Assembly: GCA_035260725.1 (NCBI GenBank)
Contig: DATFUR010000040.1
Location: 1 to 21,134, forward strand
DNA: 21,134 nucleotides
Direction: 5' to 3'
Source of the DNA: DASRFS01 sp035260725
GTDB taxonomy: Bacteria; Patescibacteriota; Microgenomatia; Levybacterales; UBA12049
Below, piece after piece: positions 12,534 to 19,967 of this stretch (position 1 is the first letter of the stretch; each line of letters opens with the position of its first letter). Below the pieces are notes generated by a model. That model did not search any database, was not told the DNA's origin, and worked only from the letters and a program-made list of their open reading frames with translations. Position numbers and translations under genes: made by a program.

Positions 12534-13255
12534 AAGGAGTAATTCTGGCAGGAGGGTTGGGTACAAGACTTTATCCTCTCACTCATGTATCCAATAAGCA
12601 TCTTTTGCCAATTTATGACAAGCCAATGATTTTTTATCCTATTCAAACTTTAGTGAATGCAGGAATAAAAGAAGTTCTAATTGTAACAAGCGGTCCTCAC
12701 GTAGGACATTTTTTAGGCGTATTAAAAAACGGTAAAGAATTAGGCTTAGATCATCTGGAGTATGCATATCAGGAAAAACCGGACGGAGGTATTGCCGACG
12801 CTCTCTCTTTGGCTGAAGATTTTGCCGATGGCGACAGCGTAACGGTAATACTAGGAGACAATGCCACGGATGCGGACATAGCCTCTGCTGTTAGCAATTT
12901 TAAAGATGGAGCGCTTCTTTTTCTAAAAAAAGTTTCAGATCCTCACCGATTTGGTGTGGCAGTGTTTGACGCAAAAGATCCGAAAAAAATTGCACAAATA
13001 GAAGAAAAGCCAAAAACCCCCAAAAGCGATATGGCTGTAACAGGACTTTATATTTATGATTCAAAAGTTTTTAAATATATAAAAGAAGTAAAACCTTCCG
13101 CAAGAGGAGAGTTGGAGATAACAGATGTTAATAATAAATATATAGAGAATGGAGAGTTGCGATGGACGGAATTAAGGGGTTTTTGGAGCGACGCTGGAAC
13201 ATTTGATAGTCTTTTTCAGACAAGTTCTTATTGGGCAAATAAGAAAAGAAAGTAG
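12530..13255 (+). CDS. rmlA: Glucose-1-phosphate thymidylyltransferase (short form)
   Basis: RmlA joins glucose-1-phosphate and dTTP to dTDP-glucose, the entry step to dTDP-rhamnose and related sugars. The 241-residue product starts with the nucleotidyltransferase signature GGLGTRLYPLT (8-18), followed by NKHLLPIYDKPMIFYPI, which is typical of RmlA. VILGDN contains the metal-binding aspartate, and IEEKPKTPKSDMAVTGLYIYD is the sugar-binding region. It lacks the last ~50 residues of the ~290-residue enterobacterial enzyme, which hold the allosteric site region. Short forms of this size exist in Gram-positive bacteria and archaea. rmlB and rmlD follow, supporting dTTP as the nucleotide. A related UDP- or CDP-sugar role cannot be fully excluded from sequence. 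Confidence 0.88.
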   Translation: MKGVILAGGLGTRLYPLTHVSNKHLLPIYDKPMIFYPIQTLVNAGIKEVLIVTSGPHVGHFLGVLKNGKELGLDHLEYAYQEKPDGGIADALSLAEDFADGDSVTVILGDNATDADIASAVSNFKDGALLFLKKVSDPHRFGVAVFDAKDPKKIAQIEEKPKTPKSDMAVTGLYIYDSKVFKYIKEVKPSARGELEITDVNNKYIENGELRWTELRGFWSDAGTFDSLFQTSSYWANKKRK

Positions 13256-13267
13256 CTAAATTTAAAG

Positions 13268-13741
13268 ATGATAACTTGTCAATTCGAAGACGGCGGCAAA
13301 GCCAAACTACGCCACGTCACGACTGCAGCTATTGTAAAAAATAATAAAGATGAAGTACTCCTAGTAAGGCGTGCGCCCGGACAATTGAATGAAAATAAAT
13401 TTACTCTGCCCGGAGGATTTTTAAACAGAGATGAGGATTCCAGAGAAGGAGCAATCCGTGAAATGTTTGAGGAGACGGGATTAGAAGGTAAAATATCGTA
13501 CCTTTTTCATATTGTTGATACCCCAAACCGGCCAAAAGAGGATAGGCAAAATGTTGAGTTCAGGTACGTAGTTGAGGTAGTCGGCGGAGAGGAAAAATTA
13601 AGTTCGGAAACGACAGAGATCAAGTGGGTTTCGGAAAAAACATTGCCTCCAGACGAAGAATTCGCTTTTGATCACAGAAAAACAATTATAAAATATTTTG
13701 ATCATTTGAGAGAACCAATTACATTGCCAGTTTTTAACTAA
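13268..13741 (+). CDS. Nudix hydrolase
   Basis: The 157-residue product carries an exact Nudix box (50-72): Gly50, five residues, Glu56, seven residues, Arg64-Glu65, Glu68-Glu69, Gly71-Leu72. This is the Mg2+ site that splits nucleoside diphosphate derivatives. The N-terminal LRHVTTAAIVKNNKDEVLLVRRA is the usual first strand pair. The substrate is unknown. The protein lies between rmlA and rmlB, so a nucleotide sugar, ADP-ribose or a dNTP is plausible, but members of this family cannot be assigned by context alone. It begins 12 bases after rmlA with no Shine-Dalgarno site. The next gene starts 2 bases after its stop, so it is inside the sugar operon. Confidence 0.9.
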   Translation: MITCQFEDGGKAKLRHVTTAAIVKNNKDEVLLVRRAPGQLNENKFTLPGGFLNRDEDSREGAIREMFEETGLEGKISYLFHIVDTPNRPKEDRQNVEFRYVVEVVGGEEKLSSETTEIKWVSEKTLPPDEEFAFDHRKTIIKYFDHLREPITLPVFN

Positions 13742-13743
13742 CT

Positions 13744-14760
13744 ATGAAATTTTTAGTAACAGGGGGAGCAGGCTTTATCGGATCCAATTTTATTCTCTAT
13801 TGGATTAAAAATCATCCGGAAGATGAGATTGTTAATCTGGATAAATTAACTTATGCCGGAAATTTAGAGAATTTAAAATCGACAGAAAATAACAAAAATT
13901 ATAAATTTATTCAAGGAGACATATGCGATCCAAAAGTTGTTAACGAAGCGATGGCCGGAATAGATACTGTTGTACACTTTGCAGCGGAAAGCCATGTGGA
14001 CAGATCCATAACGCAACCTGCTGCCTTTGTTCTCACGAATGTTTTGGGAACACAAATTCTTTTGGATGCCGCTTTGAAAAATAAAGTAAAAAGGTTTCAT
14101 CATATTTCTACAGACGAAGTATTTGGAAGCTTGCCTTTGGAATCGAAAGAAAAATTTAACGAAAATACAAAATATGATCCCAGAAGTCCTTACTCTGCGA
14201 GCAAAGCCGGATCCGACCATTTGGTAAACGCTTATTATCATACGTTTGGTTTACCAATAACTATTACTAATTGTTCGAATAACTTTGGACCTTATCAGTT
14301 TCCCGAAAAACTTATTCCGCTCGCAATTACAAATCTTTTAGAAGATAAAAAAGTCCCTTTGTATGGAGACGGTTTGTATGTCAGAGATTGGTTGTATGTC
14401 GAAGATCACTGCCGCGCGATTGACTCGGTCTTAACAAAGGGAAAAATAGGAGAAACTTACTGTGTTGGAGGAATGACGGAGGAAGTTAACCATTTAATGC
14501 TGATTAAAAAAATCTTAAATATTTTGGGGAAAGATGAAAGTTACATAGAATTTGTAAAAGACCGTCCTGGGCACGATAGAAAATATGCGGTTGATTGGTC
14601 CAAAATCAAAAATGAATTGGGTTGGGAACCAATGCATAATTTTGACGAGTATCTTTTGGAAACAGTCAATTGGTATAAAGAAAATAGGACATGGTGGGAA
14701 AATATAAAAAGCGGAGAGTACAAAGATTATTATGAAAAACAATATGATAAAAAAGTATGA
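13744..14760 (+). CDS. rmlB: dTDP-glucose 4,6-dehydratase
   Basis: RmlB converts dTDP-glucose to dTDP-4-keto-6-deoxyglucose with bound NAD+. The 338-residue product is an extended short-chain dehydrogenase. It shows GGAGFIGS (7-14), FAAESHVDRSI (79-89), STDEVFGSL with Thr123-Asp124-Glu125, and YSASK with Tyr150 and Lys154. NCSNNFGPYQFPEKLIPL follows, then GDGLYVRDWLYVEDHCRAI. The T-D-E triad separates RmlB from plain epimerases. Length and motif order are normal. The rmlD gene overlaps its stop by 4 bases (ATGA). Confidence 0.95.
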   Translation: MKFLVTGGAGFIGSNFILYWIKNHPEDEIVNLDKLTYAGNLENLKSTENNKNYKFIQGDICDPKVVNEAMAGIDTVVHFAAESHVDRSITQPAAFVLTNVLGTQILLDAALKNKVKRFHHISTDEVFGSLPLESKEKFNENTKYDPRSPYSASKAGSDHLVNAYYHTFGLPITITNCSNNFGPYQFPEKLIPLAITNLLEDKKVPLYGDGLYVRDWLYVEDHCRAIDSVLTKGKIGETYCVGGMTEEVNHLMLIKKILNILGKDESYIEFVKDRPGHDRKYAVDWSKIKNELGWEPMHNFDEYLLETVNWYKENRTWWENIKSGEYKDYYEKQYDKKV

Positions 14761-15608
14761 AGATATTGGGAACGGGGCTTTCCGGCTTGGTTGGTTCAAG
14801 AATTGTTGAGCTTCTAAAAGACAAATACGAATTTGATTCTTCAACAGAAGACATTACCGATAAGAACGCAATCCAAAACAGAATAAGAAATTCCGATGCT
14901 TCTTTGGTTTTACATCTTGCAGCAAAAGCGGACGTTGACGGATGCGAAGAAGATAAAGAACTAGGACAAGAGGGAGATGCTTGGAAAATAAATGTAGTCG
15001 GGACACAAAATATTGCAGAAGTCTGTTCTCAAGCTAACAAAAAACTTATTTATATCTCAACCGATTTTGTTTTTGATGGAGAAAGTAAGGAGGGTTACTC
15101 TGAAGAAGATACCCCTAATCCAATAAATTGGTATGGTAAAACCAAATATGAAGGAGAAAAAGCGATTCAAGCCTCCACCTTCGATTTTCTTATAGCAAGA
15201 ATTGCATATCCTTATAGAGTGAATTTCCCTTTAAAAAAAGATTTTGCAAGAGGTCTTATCGAAAGACTTAAAAATGGACAACCCCTCTCGATGATAACTA
15301 ATCATGTAATGACCCCAACTTTTGTAGATGATATTGCAAATGCGTTAAACCTGCTTGTTGAAAAAAAAGAAAAGGGAATTTTTCATGTTGTAGGAAGCCA
15401 GCAAATTAGTCCTTATGACGCAGCAATTCTAATTTGCGATGTTCTAGGTTTTGATAAGTCAAAAATCTCAAAGACTACTAGAGAAGAATTTTTTAAAGGG
15501 AGAGCATCTAGGGGATTCAATTTATATCTGAAAAATGATAAAATTAGAAAATTGGGAATTAATATGCGGACTTTTGAGGAAGGTTTGAAAGAAATAATAA
15601 ATCAATGA
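14757..15608 (+). CDS. rmlD: dTDP-4-dehydrorhamnose reductase-like (RmlD family)
   Basis: The 283-residue product is an RmlD-type short-chain dehydrogenase. It has a GxxGxxG nucleotide site (Gly7, Gly10, Gly13), HLAAKADVDGCEED, ISTDFVFDG (100-108) and the catalytic YGKTK (Tyr126, Lys130). RmlD reduces dTDP-4-keto-rhamnose to dTDP-rhamnose. That needs the 3,5-epimerase RmlC, which is not in the window, so either rmlC is elsewhere or the pathway ends in another 6-deoxysugar. The protein fits the family in length and the STDFVFDG motif. It overlaps rmlB at its start and ugd at its end, 4 bases each. Exact substrate: probable, not proven. Confidence 0.85.
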   Translation: MKILGTGLSGLVGSRIVELLKDKYEFDSSTEDITDKNAIQNRIRNSDASLVLHLAAKADVDGCEEDKELGQEGDAWKINVVGTQNIAEVCSQANKKLIYISTDFVFDGESKEGYSEEDTPNPINWYGKTKYEGEKAIQASTFDFLIARIAYPYRVNFPLKKDFARGLIERLKNGQPLSMITNHVMTPTFVDDIANALNLLVEKKEKGIFHVVGSQQISPYDAAILICDVLGFDKSKISKTTREEFFKGRASRGFNLYLKNDKIRKLGINMRTFEEGLKEIINQ

Positions 15609-16891
15609 CACTAACTTTTATAGGACACGGATATGTGGGTTTGGTGACGGCTGCAATTTTTGCAGACCTGGGAAATTCTGTTTGGGTCATAGGCCACACT
15701 AAGGAAAAAATAGAAAATCTAAAAAAAGGAATAATACCTATATATGAACCTGGTCTTGGAGAACTGGTTAAAAAAAACGTAAAAGCAGGACGTTTAAACT
15801 TTACTTTAGATTATTCCTCTGTTGCCAAGTCCGAAGTTGTGTTTATTGCGGTTGGTACTCCTTCAACAAAAATGGGGGACGCCGATTTGTCTGTGGTTCT
15901 TGAAGTAGCAGAAAAGGTAGGAAAAAATCTTGGTAAATATACTGTAATTGCCACAAAAAGTACTGTTCCTGTGGGAACTTACAAGAAAATTAAACAAATT
16001 GTAGACGAAGTAAAGTCTCCTACAGCTAAATACGATCTTGCTTCGGTTCCCGAGTTTCTGCGCGAAGGAACAGCGCTTTCCGATACGCTTAACCCCGACA
16101 GAATAGTTATAGGTACAGACAGCACAAAGGCAAAAGACGTTTTAGTAGAACTCCATAAACCAATAAAAGCACCCTTTGTTCTGACTAATCTGGCAACGGC
16201 AGAATTAATAAAATATGCCTCTAACTCCTTTCTTGCAACTAAAATTTCATATGCAAACTCGATAGCCAAGCTTTCCGAACTTTCGGGAGCCAATGCACTT
16301 CAAGTTTTGTCGGGAATAGGAATGGATAAAAGAATTGGAAAATATTTTTTGTCTCCCGGTCCGGGTTATGGAGGAAGCTGTTTTCCAAAAGACGTCAAGG
16401 CTTTAATTTCTATAGCCAAAGATTATGATTACTCTTTCTCTCTTTTAGAGGAAGTAGAAAGAATCAACGACAGAGCAAAAAGAGATATTGTGCAAAAGGC
16501 AAGACGTCTCCTGGGAGATGTTAGGGGTAAAACAATCGCTATTTTGGGGCTTGCCTTTAAGCCGGACACAGACGACATGAGAGATGCGCCGGCAATTACA
16601 ATAATAGAGCTTTTGCAAAAAGACGGAGCAAAAATAAAAGCCTATGATCCCCAAGCTACGAAAAACGCGATGAATCTATTAAAAGATGTTGTATTTTGTG
16701 AAAACGTATATGACACAGCGAAAGACTCCGATCTAGCAATAATAATTACAGAATGGAATGAGTTTAAAGAGATGAACCTTAAAAAATTTAAAGAGCTCAT
16801 GAAGACTCCAAATCTAGTTGATGGTAGAAATATATATGATCCCGAGAAAGTTGCAAAGTTAGGCTTTAGCTACATAGGTGTTGGCAGGTAA
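15605..16891 (+). CDS. ugd: UDP-glucose 6-dehydrogenase
   Basis: Ugd oxidises UDP-glucose twice to UDP-glucuronate. The 428-residue product shows the GHGYVGLV nucleotide loop (7-14), IPIYEPGLGELV (44-55), and ATKSTVPVGT (116-125). VPEFLREGTALSD (148-160), AELIKYASNSFLATKISYANSI (Lys204) and GYGGSCFPKD (255-263), with the catalytic Cys259, follow. The C-terminal UDP-binding domain has LGLAFKPDTDDMRDAP. The acidic residue that normally ends strand 2 and holds the NAD ribose (…VD…) is replaced here by Gly30 in VWVIGHTK, which may alter cofactor preference. The start ATG overlaps the rmlD stop. The product would feed the UDP-xylose synthase encoded two genes downstream. Confidence 0.95.
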   Translation: MTLTFIGHGYVGLVTAAIFADLGNSVWVIGHTKEKIENLKKGIIPIYEPGLGELVKKNVKAGRLNFTLDYSSVAKSEVVFIAVGTPSTKMGDADLSVVLEVAEKVGKNLGKYTVIATKSTVPVGTYKKIKQIVDEVKSPTAKYDLASVPEFLREGTALSDTLNPDRIVIGTDSTKAKDVLVELHKPIKAPFVLTNLATAELIKYASNSFLATKISYANSIAKLSELSGANALQVLSGIGMDKRIGKYFLSPGPGYGGSCFPKDVKALISIAKDYDYSFSLLEEVERINDRAKRDIVQKARRLLGDVRGKTIAILGLAFKPDTDDMRDAPAITIIELLQKDGAKIKAYDPQATKNAMNLLKDVVFCENVYDTAKDSDLAIIITEWNEFKEMNLKKFKELMKTPNLVDGRNIYDPEKVAKLGFSYIGVGR

Positions 16892-16910
16892 ACTTTCTCT
16901 ATGTTAGAAT
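16881..16910 (+). promoter_or_regulatory. Promoter for gmd with leaderless start
   Basis: TTGGCA (16881-16886), an 18-base spacer, and TG-T-TAGAAT (16902-16910), an extended -10. The ATG of gmd follows 7 bases later. Both boxes match 5 of 6 positions. It begins inside the last codons of ugd and splits the sugar locus into two transcription units. Confidence 0.65.
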
Positions 16911-16917
16911 AAGTTTT

Positions 16918-17892
16918 ATGAAGAAAAAAGCACTTATTACAGGAATTAACGGACAAGACGGTTCATATCTCGCAGAACTGCTACTTTCGAAAAATTATCA
17001 AGTGTATGGGTTGGTCAGACGTTTAAGCACACCAAATATCGAAAATATAAAGCATATCCAAGATCAGGTGGAGCTTATTTCAGGAGACTTATTGGACCAA
17101 ACTTCTTTAACCGAAGCCGTCGCTGCTGCCCAACCGGACGAGGTTTACAATCTTGCAGCCCAATCTTTTGTAAAGGCTTCTTTTGATCAGCCTGTCTTGA
17201 CAGGGGAATTTACTGCGCTTGGTGTAACAAGAATGTTGGAAGCAATTAGAGCAGTCAATACGAAAATAAAATTCTATCAGGCTTCTTCGTCCGAAATGTT
17301 TGGTAAAGTAACCGAAACTCCTCAAAAAGAAACAACAAGATTTTATCCAAGGAGTCCATATGGAGTGGCAAAAGTTTACGGACACTATATTACTGTAAAC
17401 TACAGAGAAAGTTATAATCTTTTTGCTTGCTGCGGGATTCTTTTTAATCATGAGTCACCAAGACGCGGACTGGAATTTTCAACCAGAAAAATTTCTAATG
17501 CAGTTGCTCGAATAAAGCTTGGAAAGCAGAAGAAACTGGTTCTTGGAAATCTTGATCCAAAAAGAGATTGGGGATTCGCAGGCGACTACGTAGAAGCGAT
17601 GTGGCTTATGCTGCAGCAGGATAAGCCTGACGATTATGTGGTATCAACAGGGGAAAATCATTCCGTACGCGAATTTGTAGAACTTGCATTTAAAGTTGTA
17701 GGAATTGACGATTGGGAAAAATATGTGGATTCCGGAAGCCCACTGCACACGAGACCCACGGAAGTAGATTATTTGATCGGTGACTCAAGTAAAGCCAGAA
17801 GAGTATTGGGTTGGTCTCCAAAAACAAGCTTCAAGCAATTGGTTGAAATGATGGTCAAAACGGACCTCGAGTTTGAAAAGAACAGTAAATAA
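16918..17892 (+). CDS. gmd: GDP-mannose 4,6-dehydratase
   Basis: Gmd turns GDP-mannose into GDP-4-keto-6-deoxymannose, precursor of GDP-fucose, GDP-rhamnose, GDP-perosamine and others. The 324-residue product has TGINGQDGSYLAELL (8-22), the Gmd form of the dinucleotide site, and LVRRLST with its phosphate-binding arginines. NLAAQSFVKASF, SSSEMFG (123-129), the catalytic YGVAK (Tyr148, Lys152), and ILFNHESPRRGLEFSTRKI, highly characteristic of Gmd, follow. LGNLDPKRDWGFAGDYVEAMW completes it. A follow-on GDP-fucose synthase or rhamnose reductase is not in the window, so the final sugar is unknown. It is preceded by its own promoter and is followed 3 bases later by the decarboxylase gene. Confidence 0.95.
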   Translation: MKKKALITGINGQDGSYLAELLLSKNYQVYGLVRRLSTPNIENIKHIQDQVELISGDLLDQTSLTEAVAAAQPDEVYNLAAQSFVKASFDQPVLTGEFTALGVTRMLEAIRAVNTKIKFYQASSSEMFGKVTETPQKETTRFYPRSPYGVAKVYGHYITVNYRESYNLFACCGILFNHESPRRGLEFSTRKISNAVARIKLGKQKKLVLGNLDPKRDWGFAGDYVEAMWLMLQQDKPDDYVVSTGENHSVREFVELAFKVVGIDDWEKYVDSGSPLHTRPTEVDYLIGDSSKARRVLGWSPKTSFKQLVEMMVKTDLEFEKNSK

Positions 17893-17895
17893 ATT

Positions 17896-18837
17896 ATGCA
17901 AACCGCTTTAGTTGCAGGAGGAGCAGGTTTTATTGGATCGCATCTATGCCAAAGCTTACTAAGTGACAATCTTCAAGTTTTTTGTATCGATAATTTAATA
18001 ACGGGAGAAGAAAAAAATATCGATGCATTCAATCAAAACCCCAATTTTAAATTTATAAATTCGGATATTACAAATTCTATTGATATAGAAAAGGTCGACT
18101 TTGTTTTTCATCTTGCATCCCCTGCTTCTCCCAGCAATAAAAATCCTAAAAGTTATATTAATCACCCCGTTGAGACTCTACTGGCAAATTCCTTAGGAAC
18201 GTATAAGCTTTTGGAGTTTTCTAAAAAAAACCGGGCCAAGTTTTTGTATGCTTCTTCATCCGAAATATATGGAGATCCTTTAGTTTTTCCCCAAAAAGAA
18301 AACTATTGGGGAAATGTAAATCCAGTTGGAGTTCGTTCTGTTTATGACGAAGGAAAAAGATTCGGAGAAGCAATGACTATGGCATTTTTTAGAAAGCACG
18401 ATTTAGACACGAGAATTATTAGAATCTTTAATACTTACGGACCAAAGATGCCTCAAGACGGCCGAGTTGTTACTAATTTTATTAACCAAGCTTTGGCAAA
18501 TGAACCAATTACGGTATACGGAGATGGAAAACAAACTAGAAGTTTTTGTTTTGTATACGATATGGTTGAAGGCATCAAAAAAGCTATGTTTTCTCCAAAT
18601 ACCAAAGGAGAGGTTATTAATCTTGGAAATCCGGAGGAATTGGAAGTCCTCTCAATTGCAAAACTAGTGAAGGAGATGACAAATTCCCACTCGGAGATCG
18701 TATTCGAAGATCTTCCAGAAGACGATCCCAAAAGAAGGTCTCCGGATATAACAAAAGCAAAGTCTCTTTTGGGTTGGATTCCTAAGGTTGACATTAAGGA
18801 GGGTTTGAGGAAGACTATAGATTATAGACCAATATGA
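17896..18837 (+). CDS. UDP-glucuronate decarboxylase (UDP-xylose synthase)-like
   Basis: The 313-residue product is an extended short-chain dehydrogenase with GGAGFIGSH (8-16). Its motifs are those of UDP-xylose synthases: HLASPASP (72-79), ASSSEIYGDP (119-128), YWGNVNPVGVRSVYDEGKR (Tyr150, Lys154) and RIFNTYGPKMPQDGRVVTNFI. UXS oxidises UDP-glucuronate at C4, loses CO2 and makes UDP-xylose. Its substrate would come from the ugd product encoded upstream, which supports the assignment. The insertion SNKNP after HLASPASP differs slightly from the common PxxY spacing. Closely related UDP-glucose 4-epimerase-like proteins are the main alternative. The next gene overlaps by 4 bases. Confidence 0.85.
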   Translation: MQTALVAGGAGFIGSHLCQSLLSDNLQVFCIDNLITGEEKNIDAFNQNPNFKFINSDITNSIDIEKVDFVFHLASPASPSNKNPKSYINHPVETLLANSLGTYKLLEFSKKNRAKFLYASSSEIYGDPLVFPQKENYWGNVNPVGVRSVYDEGKRFGEAMTMAFFRKHDLDTRIIRIFNTYGPKMPQDGRVVTNFINQALANEPITVYGDGKQTRSFCFVYDMVEGIKKAMFSPNTKGEVINLGNPEELEVLSIAKLVKEMTNSHSEIVFEDLPEDDPKRRSPDITKAKSLLGWIPKVDIKEGLRKTIDYRPI

Positions 18838-19967
18838 AAGTAGTAATTATAATTCCTACCTACAATGAGAAGGGAAACATAGAGAAGCTAATAACTATTT
18901 TGGAAAACGAGATTTTCCCCAAAATAAAAAATCATAGTATGAGTATTTTGGTTGCCGACGATAATTCTCCCGACAAAACCGCAGATGAAGTTAAGAAGCT
19001 TATGGCTAAGTGGAATAATATTGATATTTCTTCCGGAGAAAAAAAAGGTCTTGGAGCGGCCTATGTTAGAGCAATGTCTTACGCTATCGAAAAATTAAAT
19101 GCAGAAATTATGTTTGAGATAGATGCCGATCTTTCTCATGATCCAACTAAAATTCCGGAATTTCTTAAAAAAATAGATGAGGGATACGATATTGTAGTTG
19201 GAAATAGGTACAGCAATGGAGGATCTATTCCTCCCAATTGGCCCATCAAGAGAAAGCTATTCTCTGTTTTTGGAAACCTTCTGGTAAGAACGATCCTAAT
19301 GAGGTTTAGCATACATGATTGGACCGGAGGATTTAGGGCAATACGAAAAGAAGTGTTTATAAAAGAACACGAAGAACTCGAATCATTTCCAAGTTATACA
19401 TTTCAAATTGCTTTTTTGCATAAAGCTCTCCGGGATGGATTTAAGGCAGCAGAGGTGCCGTTTCATTTTACTGATAGAATATTAGGAAGATCAAAATTTC
19501 CGGCTATTGAGTATATAGTTAACGCTCTTCGCTATGTTATTACAGCCCGAATAAAAGAAATTCTAACAGGTAGCTTTGGAAAATTTCTGGTTGTTGGAGG
19601 AGTAGGATTTATTATAAATGCTGTCATTCTTAGAACAGGAGTCGAAGTTTTTAAATTAAGTCCGTCTGTCGCAAATCTAATAGGCGCTGCACTGGCAATT
19701 TTTTCAAACTTTAACTTTAACAACCTTTGGACATTCAGAGAAAGTAAGTTTAATACTCTCTCGCAATATTTTACTAAACTGATTCACTTTTATCTTACTT
19801 CTTCTTTTGGAGTTATTTTTATTCAAACAGGAACGATATTCTTAGGAGACAATTTAATCGGAAGAAAATATTATTTTACATATTTCTTAGTAGGTACTTT
19901 TTTCCTTTTGATTTGGAATTTTACAATCTACAGTAGATTTATTTGGCGGAAGAAGCCTCATGTTTAA
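18834..19967 (+). CDS. GT2 polyprenyl-phosphate mannose synthase-like enzyme fused to a GtrA domain
   Basis: The 377-residue product has two parts. Residues 1-240 form a GT-A glycosyltransferase of the DPM1 type: PTYNEKGNIEKL (8-19), ADDNSPDKTADE (41-52), the metal-binding DAD at 97-99 followed by LSHDP, VVGNRYSNGG, and HDWTGGFRAIRKEVF. Such enzymes move mannose or glucose from GDP- or UDP-sugar to polyprenyl phosphate. Residues about 248-372 form a GtrA-like unit of four transmembrane helices (GKFLVVGGVGFIINAV…FSNFNFNNLWTF), thought to help lipid-linked sugars across the membrane. The fusion joins synthesis and flipping in one chain. The sugar donor is not certain. The next gene, a PMT-type glycosyltransferase that uses lipid-linked sugar, overlaps by 8 bases. 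Confidence 0.9.
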   Translation: MKVVIIIPTYNEKGNIEKLITILENEIFPKIKNHSMSILVADDNSPDKTADEVKKLMAKWNNIDISSGEKKGLGAAYVRAMSYAIEKLNAEIMFEIDADLSHDPTKIPEFLKKIDEGYDIVVGNRYSNGGSIPPNWPIKRKLFSVFGNLLVRTILMRFSIHDWTGGFRAIRKEVFIKEHEELESFPSYTFQIAFLHKALRDGFKAAEVPFHFTDRILGRSKFPAIEYIVNALRYVITARIKEILTGSFGKFLVVGGVGFIINAVILRTGVEVFKLSPSVANLIGAALAIFSNFNFNNLWTFRESKFNTLSQYFTKLIHFYLTSSFGVIFIQTGTIFLGDNLIGRKYYFTYFLVGTFFLLIWNFTIYSRFIWRKKPHV

